NCBI GenBank assembly: GCA_905221605.1
Contig: CAJNDS010002222.1
Location: 206,783 to 270,782, forward strand
Source: Symbiodinium natans
Taxonomy: Eukaryota > Sar > Dinophyceae > Suessiales > Symbiodiniaceae
Reading direction: 5' to 3'
Length of the DNA: 64,000 nt
Below the pieces are notes generated by a model, which saw only the letters and a list, made by a program, of their open reading frames with translations, searched no databases and was not told where the DNA came from. The translations under genes and the position numbers were made by a program. Every line of letters begins with the position of its first letter. The stretch's first letter is position 1. This document shows, piece by piece, positions 22,901 to 32,775 of the stretch.

Positions 22901-24636
22901 AAGACTACCTCGACGAAGTGGTGTCAAAAAAGATGGAAAGGTCTTCAGAGATGGATGGGTTTGTTCCGGGAAGTGAGGGATCATTGGAAAAGGTAGAGGT
23001 GGAGAATGTCACTGCCTCTAAAATTCTTATGGCTCTTTGGAAGAAGGGACATAGAGTTGGGTTTAGAAGGTTGCGTCGTTTGAATGCATCTGGATGCAAG
23101 GTTGGAGCAATGAAACGTCCAATCAAAAGGGTGCAGAAGATTGGCGCTAGGAAGGCCTTCATGAAGATGTTCAATGTTTTTGGATCGTCTCAGCATGGCT
23201 CAGGAGTTGGCGGAAAACCGATCATGAAGGTGGTAGGACCAAGGCCAGGTTTTCCAGCTGTACTCCAAGCACCAAATACTGATAGCACGTCGGGTGAAGG
23301 GAGCAGTCCCCAGGTACATGGCAATGTTCATGTAGAGCACAGTCGCCCTATGGACCGGTATGAGGCAGAGCGCTTGGAGAAGAGGAAGAAGGGTTTCTGC
23401 TATTGGTTTGGCAAAGGGAAAGATCGCTGCAAATTTGGTGACGACTGCAAATTCATCCATTCCGAAGATGATGTGGTGCTACATTCATATTGGTGCAAAT
23501 ACTATGTGGCAGGGAGAGAATGTTTCGCTGGAAAGGATTGTGGGTTCTCGCATGATGCAACTGGTGTGAGGTGCGTCCAGTTTGCTCGGTCTGGGAAGTG
23601 TCGATTTGGTGACAGGTGTGTCTTCGAGCATGGTGTTCCGTTGGAAAAACAGAGGCCAAGGTCTCCAAGGACGCCCCCAAGGGATGGTCCAAGGAGAAAG
23701 TCTGGTGCAAATGGTGGAGAAAAGGAGATCCCTCCTGAACAGTTCGATGATGATGAGGAGGATTTTATGGCTTATGACGAAGAGACCAAGATGACGGAAC
23801 TGTTGATGGAGGCGATTTCATTTCTCTCCGGTGGCAAGCCAGATTTGGCTCGAGCAGAGGCGGACCCATTGTTCAAACTCCTGAAGTTCACTGGAGATGC
23901 TGACCAAATGGATCAAGTATGGGTTTCGTGGACCACTGAAATGTTGTCAGTGCTGGAACTTCTCGAAGTGGTGAAGTCGTACGATGTTTCGCTCGCGGAG
24001 GTGGAAGAATGGGTCAATGACCTGAGGATATGGTATGAGCGGGCCAATTTGGGAGAAGAAAAGGATCCCAAAAAAGGGAAAAAGAGGTCCCTAGAAGGGG
24101 AGTCCAGCAAAGATATTCCTGCCGAAAAAGAAGTGGTTGAGACTTCGGAGACGGAGGTTGCCGTTGAGGAGGAGAAGAAAAAGGTAAAAAAGAAGAGGAA
24201 AGCTGCAGCTATCGAAGATCCTTACACTCTCATGGTTCCAAAGCCGAAGAAGATGCCGGCGATCATTGAGAAGGGTGGATCAACATCCAATGTGGTGGCT
24301 TCTGCAGTGGAAAAATCCTCGAAGACGCGCACAAAGTCAAATGTCGGTGGAAAGACAAAGAAGAAGGAGAAAAGTCAGAGTCCCAAAAAAGAAGAGGTGG
24401 TAATGGTGCAAGATCCTGAGGAAAAGGATCGTCCATCCGATGCGGAGGCACCAGGGTCTGCCAAGGCGAATGAAGAGCTGGATCAATCTTGCCAGGCGAT
24501 TGAGGATGCGAAGAGAGAAGGATTGGTATCCTCAATTCAAAGGGGCATACAGGATCCTGTTCTTACAGTTTCGGACCTGGAGTATATTCTGCTGCAACTT
24601 CACCTCAAGATTGCCAACAATCGGAAAAAGAAGTGA
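16972..24636 (+). CDS. 2554-aa WW/S1/SAM-like/six-CCCH protein of the LTR element
   Basis: Single uninterrupted ORF, with ATG at 16972 chosen over the upstream in-frame GTG at 16966. Modules in order: WW domain at about residues 165-192 (W, YYY, T..W..P); acidic low-complexity region to about 600; S1 RNA-binding domain at about 609-668; three CCCH fingers at about 915-935, 1007-1028 and 1057-1080; SAM-like helical domain at about 1177-1237; basic/acidic linker; a helical region at about 1660-1860; three more CCCH fingers at about 2142-2221 (C-x8/9-C-x5-C-x3-H); and a Lys/Glu-rich tail. The modules point to RNA binding and protein contacts, so it could act as a giant Gag-like protein packaging element RNA, or be a captured host gene. 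No enzymatic motif was found. The absence of introns fits passage through RNA. Function is inferred. Confidence 0.85.
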   Translation: MNPNRDMVSNAEAEGRAVSVPPKPGEKRNWDATGGIDREMEVTVLRVLHKHGYQPSSSTSGRMVDQESQTDLIGEVLQATRRPLNKIKKGPSSSSQGGGSGHKQKGADGFEAAPAAEYAMGEEEILQMEAERLRQLSEEEDEMRQVSERDGFRKDEHLIQACDGTMWELHLHEDGRQYYYCLDTHETKWTLPVVGEKVKSDEVVGSPLGNELEMEAALDSSSSTPKTESTRAFQGSVNSLGEKDFSSTIRDSGPRADGDAPTSGSPDEEGIPGNQANIAGAQHLDREETEALSEGGAAMELVDPEEKMPNEVIGTVSAAEERVVDVVPVVQEGGPGDSEDGEKKLCVTTEEVSSFGAKNSAIQGKKEASGIAGDTDDLKNEAWSANDARVEAPDITWSAKEARVEVHVVVRSTGDCNNGAQVSAAADDGGSQVDALVQPEVSSEERNDKGYTGANEAAVVNDGGNSPLEAMEPKEPAVEESVPAVDDRLNCPAVEEDLPAAEGETKDSNDGSTPMKGEALPSGSSPEVDTERTTADEAKPLAEKKGGPEIQEHKKDELVGLVEQDEQCDPKVKTKDAPGADDTEMVSEERVKKVPRAGALESPGPHCYQEGDELMGLVRCINGYGAFLDHGDMNVLIPAEGNNAYQFKFGDTVNGTVKRVEDDGTIILDTFLVLEEGAEDSSSTLRKWKPSGWSTWWTDSWYAGQWYQDSNGQWDWKQEEEQSDEELVVQELSSEEREERQLYGEKIYKALLENGNEEEAYVGKITGMLLGRPMEDLQECVADQAFLNAEARRAYGILQNDGWKPDGTESTGLGKLTTFSRKQYHNALFELACRKRRFSRPVVGEAVATVLNQGEDEFWNALWLDTKLFLQELDGAVQSMSKRENKPMEAYMDPDQYKKAYMTPKTVLSPGYSKLCRFFNKGRCRNGDGCPYEHRRYGEGWPEGGSTDPKNSQEADDEDGNIGDPPTEEGTVDEAQQEREDLAFRAKYNFGKGASKGEPTSGEPKGRLCLYYNQGGCKYGTACRYLHNDDVALEGTWEPGKAWDNASRKSLRDAGFHHCCFDYYLRGRCRKGLNFCKYSHDEMSEERLSLLKHLVQVANQVRFEKERGWELTDRSTFQPPASGGAESSSSSAPKALQMTNVSQKDGEKGILDEVEADEQKNSVAASTSTQLHNPEEPIENWMARNAHLWVYTPHVSEVMITLGVTNVSDLQEFIFVEDLVDKGINKVTACKILQLVGEVRYRPGGPEKAVPSDASVRVQQSSGNKGTGRAAVRTLTQVREAEDSGAKTMPRGSYRELFDKVRYRDGWTLAQRSPLCVQKLRLVGVGMPPVNPPTKKYRSRSNPVRRGRPLLDKKQVRQVPRSRSQRRVQLAEVVEKPKPLEPVKPRGGLSYPFSRAWADVVDDDDQAEALVSYAASSSDSSEEETNAVQRLKELFLQERDSWRTASRGNVPQSGSSGSNDGPKKSVHLGEGRDKASRGETRQEVTSQVFSLPQPSRRAERSQKRTRDGSVMVGSLAVGSTDEVLPGQGAAGQVNVSESAQVLPGHEVAGQETAPEGAVQISGEETDQKEGEGGSNDLRGNDAKMLDGGPVRSDLQQLLVKGLLTRIYWKVAVGKLPMGQRDCQKGSNKMDRNLVISMSSEGASEQDENLALEDDADQSMGDGAMVMVYDPGTLIQSPTTDWVMRRGLTDRTVWPAMAHLAQRICAEMVQVDEMNAQLGTGTLLFQRRDQGYYTDLHHSFHDNPCLPAVGNYPLSVMGALLSPGLEGEFKNTDKFGTAMEAIAYDWSRSPGMEVHIELMARVAKMVHPFLNLGAQGSVMVSEFLWQRGRARLMEFLQAATCADQLEALWRRMDDDADEEVDPSTAMLEVLGLEDAVLDQGNNESLIPIEDAGGETSGDTGGKGKAPEVSPEEEKSSGSSRLADTRIFLWSVYSRVASNFSMQDRTTGKIFDSTKGYPGEGPNNDDNPSSKGNFPWISEDYLDEVVSKKMERSSEMDGFVPGSEGSLEKVEVENVTASKILMALWKKGHRVGFRRLRRLNASGCKVGAMKRPIKRVQKIGARKAFMKMFNVFGSSQHGSGVGGKPIMKVVGPRPGFPAVLQAPNTDSTSGEGSSPQVHGNVHVEHSRPMDRYEAERLEKRKKGFCYWFGKGKDRCKFGDDCKFIHSEDDVVLHSYWCKYYVAGRECFAGKDCGFSHDATGVRCVQFARSGKCRFGDRCVFEHGVPLEKQRPRSPRTPPRDGPRRKSGANGGEKEIPPEQFDDDEEDFMAYDEETKMTELLMEAISFLSGGKPDLARAEADPLFKLLKFTGDADQMDQVWVSWTTEMLSVLELLEVVKSYDVSLAEVEEWVNDLRIWYERANLGEEKDPKKGKKRSLEGESSKDIPAEKEVVETSETEVAVEEEKKKVKKKRKAAAIEDPYTLMVPKPKKMPAIIEKGGSTSNVVASAVEKSSKTRTKSNVGGKTKKKEKSQSPKKEEVVMVQDPEEKDRPSDAEAPGSAKANEELDQSCQAIEDAKREGLVSSIQRGIQDPVLTVSDLEYILLQLHLKIANNRKKK

Positions 24637-25002
24637 TTGGATGGTATGGATGAAGGGATGGTTTTTCTCTTTCTGGAGACCGGTGCGCTGGAACAGCCAA
24701 TGTGCTGACAATGTGTTACTATTAAGGGTATGGAAATCCCTGATAGTAGGAGTTAGTAGTTTTTCGCGTAGCGAAGACCACGGTTTGTGGTGAAGAAGGC
24801 CAAGGAGTCTTCAGTGATGAGAGGATCAAGGTGAAAAAAGATTCTCTATGGGTAGTAGGTTAGCCAATGTGCTATAATTCCGTCCTGGAAGACGTTAAAC
24901 CACAATTTGCATTTCAAGCAGCTGGCTGCTGCCGTAATGGCAGTTTTTGGCCAAAAGATCTGCATCTCCAATGTGTCCTAGGAAATCCTAGGACAGGGGG
25001 AG
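24637..25002 (+). other. 3' untranslated region of the LTR element, with polypurine tract
   Basis: Non-coding stretch between the stop codon and the 3' LTR. It ends in GGACAGGGGGAG (24991-25002), a purine run with one C directly abutting the LTR, as expected for the plus-strand primer. Confidence 0.7.
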
Positions 25003-25289
25003 TGCGGAGCTGCAATTGGTATTGTAGAAAGGAGTTAGTGTTGGAAGTTGGAAGGGTTAATGAACCCGGTAATCGTATTTGGCTCAAGATGGGCTTGAAC
25101 AGAAAGCCACAAGTTAAAAAAGAAGTGCCTGGGTTCTTAGGGTTTGGTAAGGGTGTGGGTTCCTTCCCCCTTTCCTTCCCCCCTGGGTTGCTTTTATCCG
25201 TGTTCTTGGTTGTTTCTTGGTTCGATCTGGGAAATATAAGTTCAGGGCGATTAGGGGAGTTGATTTCCTTCCTTGGTTGTCCCCCCGTA
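25003..25289 (+). repeat. 3' LTR of the non-autonomous element
   Basis: The 287-bp partner of 16449-16735, with the same TG start, CGTA end and internal TTTGGCTCAAG at 25078-25088. The following bases are CCCTAAACCC, the right target flank. Confidence 0.93.
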
Positions 25290-26254
25290 CCCTAAACCCT
25301 AAACCCTAAACCCTACCCCCCCCCCCGCTCCCCCCTCTCCCGAAGCCCGAGGCTCTTTGAGCTTCCCGACTTCGTCGTCGAAGGCCTCGAGCCTCACCTG
25401 CTCAGCCGACTCAAGGCTGCGGAAGGCGCAGCTTTGAAGCCTAGAGGTTTAGGGTTTAGGGTTTAGGGTTTAGGGTTTAGGGTTTAGGGTTAGTTTAGGG
25501 TTTAGGGTTTAGGGTTTAGGGGTTGAGGTTTCAGGGTTTAGGGGTTTAGGGTTTGGGGTTGCGGTTTTAGGGTTTAGGGGTTTAGGGTTTAGGGGTCAAG
25601 GGTGGGCGCTCTTCCTAATATGCCCTCGACCCTAAACCCCTGGAGCGTAGACCGTCCACCGAAATGGGGCCTCCAGCCTTAGGATTTTGGGGTTTTAGGC
25701 CTTAAGGTCTTAGGGTTTTAGGGTTTAGGGTTTAGGGCTCTCCTTGGGCAGGGTCGTGCTCGAGGCTGACATAGGTAGGAAGCTGTTCTGCCTAAACCAT
25801 AAACCCTCAACTCGAAACCCTAACCCCTAACCCCTAAACCCCAAACCCCAAACCCCAAACCCCAAACCCCAAACCCCAAACCCTAAACCCTAAACCCCCC
25901 AAACCCAAAATCTGAAACCCTAGACCCTAGCCACATGCAACGTCTCAAGCCCTTCAGGCTCCATGCTGGCTGCAAAGGCCACCGGCTGAGACAGTGTCGG
26001 GGCTAAGGGGGTTGGGGGTTCAGGGTTATTTGGGGTTTAGGGTTTAGGGTTTAGGGTTTAGGGTTTACTGTTTAGGGTTTAGGGTTTAGGGTTTAGGGCT
26101 TAGGGTTTAGGGTTCAGGGTTTAGGGTTTAGGGTTTAGGGTTTGGGAGGTTTGTTTCGGGGATTGGGGCTCAGGGCTTGTTTTCCGTTTGTTTGTTAGCT
26201 GGAGGGTTTAGGGCTTTAGGGTTTAGGGTTCATTCGTCCCTCAGCTGGCCTTCC
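25290..26254. repeat. Telomere-like mosaic right of the LTR element
   Basis: CCCTAAA 25290-25313 (target flank), a C-rich run at 25314-25326, G-strand 25446-25585, CCCCAAA-variant C-strand array at about 25845-25895, and G-strand 26033-26150. No gene was recognised in the spacers. Confidence 0.85.
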
Positions 26255-26428
26255 CTAAACCCTAAACCCTAAACCCTAAACCCTTAACCCTTAACCCTTA
26301 ACCCTTAACCCTTAACCCTTAACCCTTAACCCTTAACCCTTAACCCTTAATCCTTAACCCTTAACCCTTAACCCTTAACCCTTAACCCTTAACCCTTAAC
26401 CCTTAACCCTAACCCTAAACCCTAAACC
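26255..26428. repeat. CCCTTAA variant array
   Basis: Between canonical CCCTAAA copies lies a block (26281-26409) of about 18 CCCTTAA units, homogeneous except for one TCCTTAA. It shows local amplification of a variant unit. Confidence 0.93.
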
Positions 26429-28051
26429 ACACTTGGGTGGCAGCCAGTGGCCGCCAAAGTTGCCTCCTCTTGGTTCGGCTTCGTTGCACCCGAATACACA
26501 CAAGCATGTCCCGTCTGCGTGTAGAGATCCCCATGTACACACGCAGCATGTATGGATGAGTTATGTGTTTATGCTACCTGTGTTATGTTTATGTATGTGT
26601 TTGTATACATGTGTAGGTAAATCTTCGTCTTGTTTTCATACTCATTTCTCACATCTTAAACCCTAAACCTTCAAGTTGGGGAGAGGCTCGCATTGCCGCC
26701 CTCAAGACGATCACCCAAGCACCTGGGCTTGAAGGGTTCGGGATTCCTTGGATCCAGAGCCTCAAAGGTTTAGGATTTAGGGTTCAGGGTTTAGGGTTTA
26801 GGGTTTAGGGTTTGGGGTTTGGGGTTTGGGGTTTGGGGTTTAGGGTTTATGAACAGCCCCTTACCGCCCTAAAGCCCTTGTAGCCCTGTGAGCCCGGGGG
26901 CTTAGATATCCGCGTGGTACTTCGATGTCACTGTATTCCCGGGCTAGGATCCTGCATATACATGCCTTGTCAAGCATGAAAGGCAGCCCTTGTAGCTCAG
27001 GTTTGCTGACAAGATCTGCTAGGGTTCAGGGCTTCGGGCGAAGGGATTAGGGCTGAGGGCTGAGGGCAAAGAGCTTAGGGCAAAGGGTTTAGGGTTTAGG
27101 GTTTAGGGTTTAGGGTTTAGGGTTAAGCCTTGCCAAGGCTGATGCTGAGGAGCTCTGCCGCATGCTGGGGCTCAGCGTGGAGATGAGAATTCTGAAGTCG
27201 AAGGTGCTGCATCTGTTTGAGCGGGCTTCGAGTTTTGAGGTTCAGGCTTTAGGGTTTAGGGTTTAGGGTTTGGGGTTTGGGGTTTGGGGTTTGGGGTTTG
27301 GGGTTTGGGGTTTGGGGTTTGGGGTTTAGGGTCAATGCAGTGTTTAGGGCTGGTTTCTACACCCTACCCAGTTCCTTTTTGGGAAATGATTACATTCTAC
27401 AAGCGTGAATCAGGTACTCAGAAGCACAGGAACTAGAATTAAGGGTCTACGTGGCTCTGTAAGCCACGAAAACCCCCCAGCTCCAAACCATAAAGCCTAA
27501 AACCACCCCACGGCTCTAAACACTGTACCCGTGCGTTTGCGTCGCAGGGTTTTGCATTTAGGGAGCCCGTCTTCCAGCGCCAAGTCTCTGCCGAAGTCTT
27601 CTGAAGGAGGGACCCTGCTCCAGGTTCCCCTAAACCCCCTAAACCCTAATCCGTTTGAGGTGTTAGGGCAGTAGGATTCAGGGTCCTCCTCTTACAGACG
27701 CTGGTCCAGGCGAAGAAGTCTGACATGTACCAGGAGTCGACGTCTTCAGAGTTGAGGGTGTAGGGTGATAGGGTTTAGGGTGATAGGGTTTAGGGTGTAG
27801 GGTTTAGGGTTTAGGGTTTAGGGTTTAGGGTTTAGGGTTTAGGGTGAAGCGTTTGGGGTGATAGGGTGATAGGGTTTCTGGGGTTAGGGTTCATCGGGTT
27901 TGGGTATTTGGTCGTTGGGGGCTTACGGTTCAGGGTTGAGTGTTTGGCTCAAAACGCACTTTGCTGATTCAGGGCGGAAGTCGCATTTTAGAGACTCGGT
28001 TTAGGGTTCAGGGTTCAGGGTTTAGTGGCGTCCTCAAAATACTACATAGTT
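26429..28051. repeat. Telomere-like mosaic with TTTGGGG variant arrays
   Basis: G-strand arrays at 26770-26850 (TTTGGGG from about 26811), 27085-27122, 27247-27335 (TTTGGGG from about 27268 to 27325) and 27760-27845, the last with GTGATAGGG variants. A TATG/TGTA-rich segment lies at 26545-26615. The plus frame at 26433-26666 has no recognisable domain and is not called. Confidence 0.8.
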
Positions 28052-28081
28052 GGGGCGGGGGGGGGGGGGGGGGGGGGGGGG
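28052..28081. repeat. Poly-G run
   Basis: About 26 nearly uninterrupted G. It opens a poly-Gly frame that is not a gene. Confidence 0.9.
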
Positions 28082-31000
28082 TCAGGGCGTAGTTTGGGTT
28101 TTGGGTTTGAGGCCCTGGCATGCGAGGGTCTGTTTCCACAGAAGCTTTGGGGCTTAGGGCTTGGGGTTTATAATAGGGTTTCGGGTTTAGGGTTTCGGGT
28201 GGCTCAGGGTTGGGAGTTTGGCTTGCTTGCAGGTGCGACTTGTCCCACGAAGGGCTTCATGGGGGTTTCATGCATTGGGGGTTTGTCGGTTGTTTAGTTA
28301 CCTACGCTAAGCTGTAAGGAGTGAGCTGCTACTCAAGCTAGAACAGTCACTAACGGCAGATTCCTGGGCCATCCTTAACCGTCCTAACCCTTGAGCCCCA
28401 AAACCCCTGACCCTAAACCCCAACCAGGCCTAAGCTCTAAAACCTGAACCTAAACCCTAATCCCTAAAGCATAAACCCTAAACTCTAAACCCTAACCCTC
28501 AACCCTGAACCCTGAACCCTGAGCCCTGAACCCTGAACCCTGAACCCTATCCTGCTTGCAAGGAGTGGCAAGTGCGATCCGACAGCTTGGATCTCGAGGC
28601 GCGCCGAATTTCGAGCAGGGTACTTGGCCTAGGATGAGGGTTTTTGGGATGCTTTGGCTTTAGGGTTTGGAGTTCAGGGTTTGGGGTTTAGGGTTTGGGG
28701 TTTAGGGTTTAGGTATTAGGGTTGCCCCAACATTGAGACAGCACTATTCTCTGCGGGCTGCACCGCGTACAGAAACTGACAACCCGCAAGGCACTACGCC
28801 CAGCCTGCACCAACAACTCCATCCAAGGGTAGTCACATAGGCCCTTAGTGTGGCCCCTTACCTCCTTTAAATGGTTCTTTATGGGCCCCTTGGAAATTAC
28901 AGGGTATGTAAGGGGTGTATAAGGGTTCTCCTTTTAGGGCCCATACCAAGGGACCATGAAACGACCCTAAGGTCCGTTGTCTGCGCGATGAGACTATCCC
29001 AGAAATGCGCCTTTGTTGGGCGTGGCGGGTCTGTCGTACCCGAAGCTCGAAACCCTAAACCCTAAACCCTAAACCCTAAACCCTAAACCCTAAACCCTAA
29101 ACCCTAAACCCTAAACCCTGAGTCGGATGTCGAAGTAAAGTCGTGATAGCCTTCAAAGCCTCGAAGCACTGAATCCACTGATCATAGTTTCACAAAGCCA
29201 CGAAGTTCGAAGATCCTCAGGGTTTAGGGTTTAGGGTTTAGGGCTTAGGGTTTAGGGTTTAGGTTTTAGGGTTCAGGGTTCAGGGTCTAGGGTGTACCCT
29301 AGACCCTTATACATACCATGAAGTCGTCAAGTCCTTGCAACCTCCAGCACTCTCTGAACGCCTTCTAAGCCTTTCCAAGCTCTTCACCCCCGTAGGCAGG
29401 TTTAAGGTTTGGGGTTTTGGGTTTTTGAAGTTTTGTGTTTTTTGGGATTTTGGTTTTCGGGTTTGGGTTTTTGGGGGTTTTTTGGGGGTTTTGGGGGTTT
29501 TGGGGCTTTGGGGTTGTAGGTTTTTAGGGTTTAAGGTTTAGGTTTTGAAGGGCAACCCCACCAAGACCTGTAGGGCTCAAGCCTTAAAGGCACGCCTGGA
29601 CACTTTACCTTGGAGCCTTGCAGCTTGAAATGCCACAAAGCCTCACACTGAACCGGAGCCCTCAACCCTGTTACCCAAACCCAAAAACCCTTAGCTCAAC
29701 CTCTGACCCTAAACCCTAAACCCTAAACCCTAAACCCTAAACCCTAAACCCTAAACCCTAAAAGAGTCCAAAAGCCCAAGAGAGCCGCGCAAGCCCCAGA
29801 GCTTCGATGCCATTGCATCAGGGCTTCAAGCTGCTGGCGGGTCCCCTGCTGGGCTTGCCCCTGCTCCTCGGGCTCAGTCAGGGTTTAGGGTTTGGGGTTT
29901 AGGGTTTAGGGTTTAGGGCTCAATCACTACTGTGGGACCCAGAGTTGGCGCTGATTCCTTTTTTACGGTTTACGTTACCTTGTAACCTAATAAGGGTACC
30001 CTGATTATTCCTATGCTTTTCCTGGACCTATAGATCAGGGTTCAGGATTTCACATTTCAGGCTTCGGGTATTTAGGGCTTAGGGGTTGTAAGCGCCGGCG
30101 TTTGAGATGTGCTCTTGTGCACACAGTGCTTTCAATTGCGCAGGCTGCAAAACGAGAAGTGATAGCCGACCCTCAGTTCGTCTAAGAATGGCCCGCAGCC
30201 CTATTTCCAGGTTTGCCATGGGGCCTCCGAAATGACTCCACAGCGATAACGTAGCGACATCGACTTTGAATGAAGAAAACCTCATGTAGAGACACCCGGG
30301 CTAAACAGATTTGGCCCGGTCGCTGCATGGCAAGCCAGCCCCAGGGTCAACTTCCATCGAGCCCCCCTGAACCCTGAACCCTGAACCCTAAACCCCACCG
30401 TAAACTCTGCACACTACAGCCTACGCTCTAAAAACCGCAGGGGTCTCGGGCGCATCCCACCCAAAAGTGCCAGACATCGCTGCCTGAGAAGACAGAAAAC
30501 CTGTAGCCCAGCCGACCCTTGCACAACACCAGCCGAAGCCCTAAACCCCCTACCCCCTAAATCCCAAAACCCCGAACTCCTTAAGGCCCGCCCTGCGGCT
30601 TGAGCGTGAGGAGGCCATTGGGGTTCGGGGAAGCCCAGGGCCCCCCCTGAAAAGTGTGCCGTCTCAGCCCCAATCCCAACACCAGAAGGGCTTAGGGCTT
30701 AGGGTCTGTAGGGCCTATGGGGTCTATGTCTATATGTATATATATATATATATGAGGCAGGAACCTTTATGTATCATTTGACTTCCTTTTGTTGTTTTAC
30801 TATAGAGAGCTCCACTAATTATATTTAATGCTATGATTACAACTCCTGCTGTTTTTCCCATCATGCTGCACTCTGTAAAGGTATTACGCGATTTGAAAGA
30901 CCACCCTAGAACCCAAAATTCCCTCCACCCTTTTTTGTTTGCTGAGGCTTCGCCAACCCGTTAAAGTTTCTGCCGTCTCTGCTCCGGCGGCCCCGGACAT

Positions 31001-31669
31001 ATACAACGCCCTGGAGGGGCCCGAAACAGACAGGCTAGCTACGGAAGCCAGGTCCCAGCAAGGCCTCAAAAGCTTCCCCAGGAAGGCTTTAGGCCGATAA
31101 GCACAAGGCGGGCACGGAAGGCTTCAGGTTTGGGATTTGGGTTTTAGAATGCTTTACACGAAGTGCTTTGTCGTCGCAGCCTTCTGCCCTGCCCTTGGCA
31201 TTAAGTAGGGTCACGTGGGTCTGGGCCCAAAGGCTAGAAGTTGAGAAGTTCAAGTATTCAAGAGACCTACAAAAGGGTCGGAGCACGCGGAGCACTCGGG
31301 CAGTCCTAGGACTGGGTAGAAGTGGGCCATGTAGAACGCTGCACACTAAACTCTAAACCCTAAACCCTAAACTCTAAACCGTAAACCCTAAACCCTAAAC
31401 CCTAAACCCTAACCCTAAACCCTATACTTATTCTTATACCCTAAACCCTAAACCCGGTGCTCGGCCCTGTGTAAGCAGGCCCTCTCAGACGTGATCGGGC
31501 CTCAGTTTCGTTGAGAGGCCAAGGGTTTAAAATGTGATATTAGGGTTTAGGGCTTAGGGTCTAAGGTATTGGTTTTCAAGCTAGCGGTCTAGGTGTGCCA
31601 CTTAGCCATGGAGTTTTGGAAGAAGCTCCAGAACAGATTTAGAATTACACCGACTCTTTCTTCGCAACC
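28082..31669. repeat. Telomere-like mosaic, 28-31.7 kb
   Basis: Arrays: CCCTGAA variant 28505-28548, C-strand 29050-29120 (about 10 units), G-strand 29218-29292, C-strand 29705-29765, G-strand 29880-29920, C-strand 31345-31460. GGGTCTAGGGT and its complement form a near-perfect palindrome at 29283-29306. A (TA)n microsatellite lies at 30735-30754. Unique stretches at 29930-30360 and 30760-31330 show no gene. Confidence 0.7.
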
Positions 31670-32180
31670 CAAAGCCCTAAACCCTATAAACCCTATAAAC
31701 CCTATAAACCCTATAAGCGCTACAAACCCTATAAACACTAACCCTAGAAACCCCATAAACCCCATAAACCCTATAAACCCGATAAACCCTATAAACCCTA
31801 TAAACCCCATAACCCCCAGGCCCCCCCAGCAACCAGAAGCTTAGGGTCTAGGGTTTAGGGTTTAAAGTTTGAGGTTTAGGGTTTAGGGTTTAGGGTTTAG
31901 GGTTTAAGCGGGCTAAGGATGGCTTAGGGGCTCCAAGGCTGAAACTGCCGAGAAGTCACCAAGCGGTTTTTTGAGTTCAGGGTTTTAGGGTTTTAGGTTT
32001 AGGGTTTAGGGTTTAGGGTTCAGGGCTTAGGGTTTAGAGTAAGGGCCCCCGAACAAGCGCCCGACTTGAGCAACCGAGCAATGAAGCTCCCAGGCGTCGC
32101 CTCCGGGCGGAGAGTGGCTGAGGTTCAGGGTTTAGGGTTTAGGGTTTAAGGTTTGAGGTTTAGGGTTTAGGGTTTAGGGA
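31670..32180. repeat. CCCTATAAA nonamer array and G-strand arrays
   Basis: CCCTATAAA units dominate 31677-31813 and produce GFI/NPI repeat translations on the two strands. G-strand TTTAGGG copies follow at 31840-31905, 31980-32035 and 32125-32180. Confidence 0.88.
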
Positions 32181-32268
32181 AACTGGCAGCAAGAACTGCA
32201 AAGTGGTTAAGGCTAACGTTACCAAATATTGAGCAACTGGATCGTCTCGAAGCCCACCTCCTCATGTT

Positions 32269-32702
32269 GCTGAGATCCAAGAGATCTCTTCCAGGGAGGC
32301 TCGGTTGGCGAGGACACCTGATCCAGAGACGAAGAGGCAGAGAGACGAAGAAGCAGAGAGACGAAGAAGCAAAGAGGCGACAAAGCACGGAGACGCAGAA
32401 GCACAGAGACGAAGAAGCAAAGAGACAAAGAAGGACGGAGACAAAGAAGCAGGGAGACGAAGGAGCAGACAGAAGTGCCGAGGACCTGCTGAGATCCAAG
32501 AGATCTCTTCCAGGGAGGCTCGGTTGGCGAGGACACCTGATCCAGAGACGAAGAGGCAGAGAGACGAAGAAGCAGAGAGACGAAGAAGCAAAGAGGCGAC
32601 AAAGCACGGAGACGCAGAAGCACAGAGACGAAGAAGCAAAGAGACAAAGAAGGACGGAGACAAAGAAGCAGGGAGACGAAGGAGCAGACAGAAGTGCCGA
32701 GA
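32269..32702. repeat. Two tandem copies of a 219-bp purine-rich unit
   Basis: Copy 1 starts at about 32269 and copy 2 at 32488, and by eye they are nearly identical. The interior is made of GAAG/AGAGACGAAGAAGC sub-repeats. The unit is a multiple of three, so several frames on both strands remain open (Arg/Glu/Lys-rich on plus, Leu/Ser/Cys-rich on minus). These look like consequences of the repeat rather than genes. Confidence 0.85.
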
Positions 32703-32775
32703 ACCCGGCGGTCGGGAGACCACGCTTGCGCGGCGGCGGGTACGGTGGCTCTTTCGGGGCCTGGGAAGCGGTGAC

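Larger units (their letters stand above)
16449..25289 (+). mobile_element. Complete LTR element without recognisable pol genes
   Basis: A complete element of 8841 bp bounded by 287-bp direct repeats that look identical. It has a primer binding site directly after the 5' LTR, a purine-rich tract directly before the 3' LTR, and CCCTA on both outer flanks as a 5-bp target duplication. The duplication is ambiguous because the target is a CCCTAAA array. The only long ORF encodes WW, S1, SAM-like and CCCH modules; no protease, integrase, reverse transcriptase or RNase H motif was seen. It is therefore probably non-autonomous and mobilised by Copia machinery supplied in trans. Identical LTRs imply a recent insertion. 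Confidence 0.88.

Noticed and set aside
31589-31844. GFIGFI / NPINPI repeat proteins
   Set aside because: Frames opened by the CCCTATAAA nonamer on both strands; no coding evidence.
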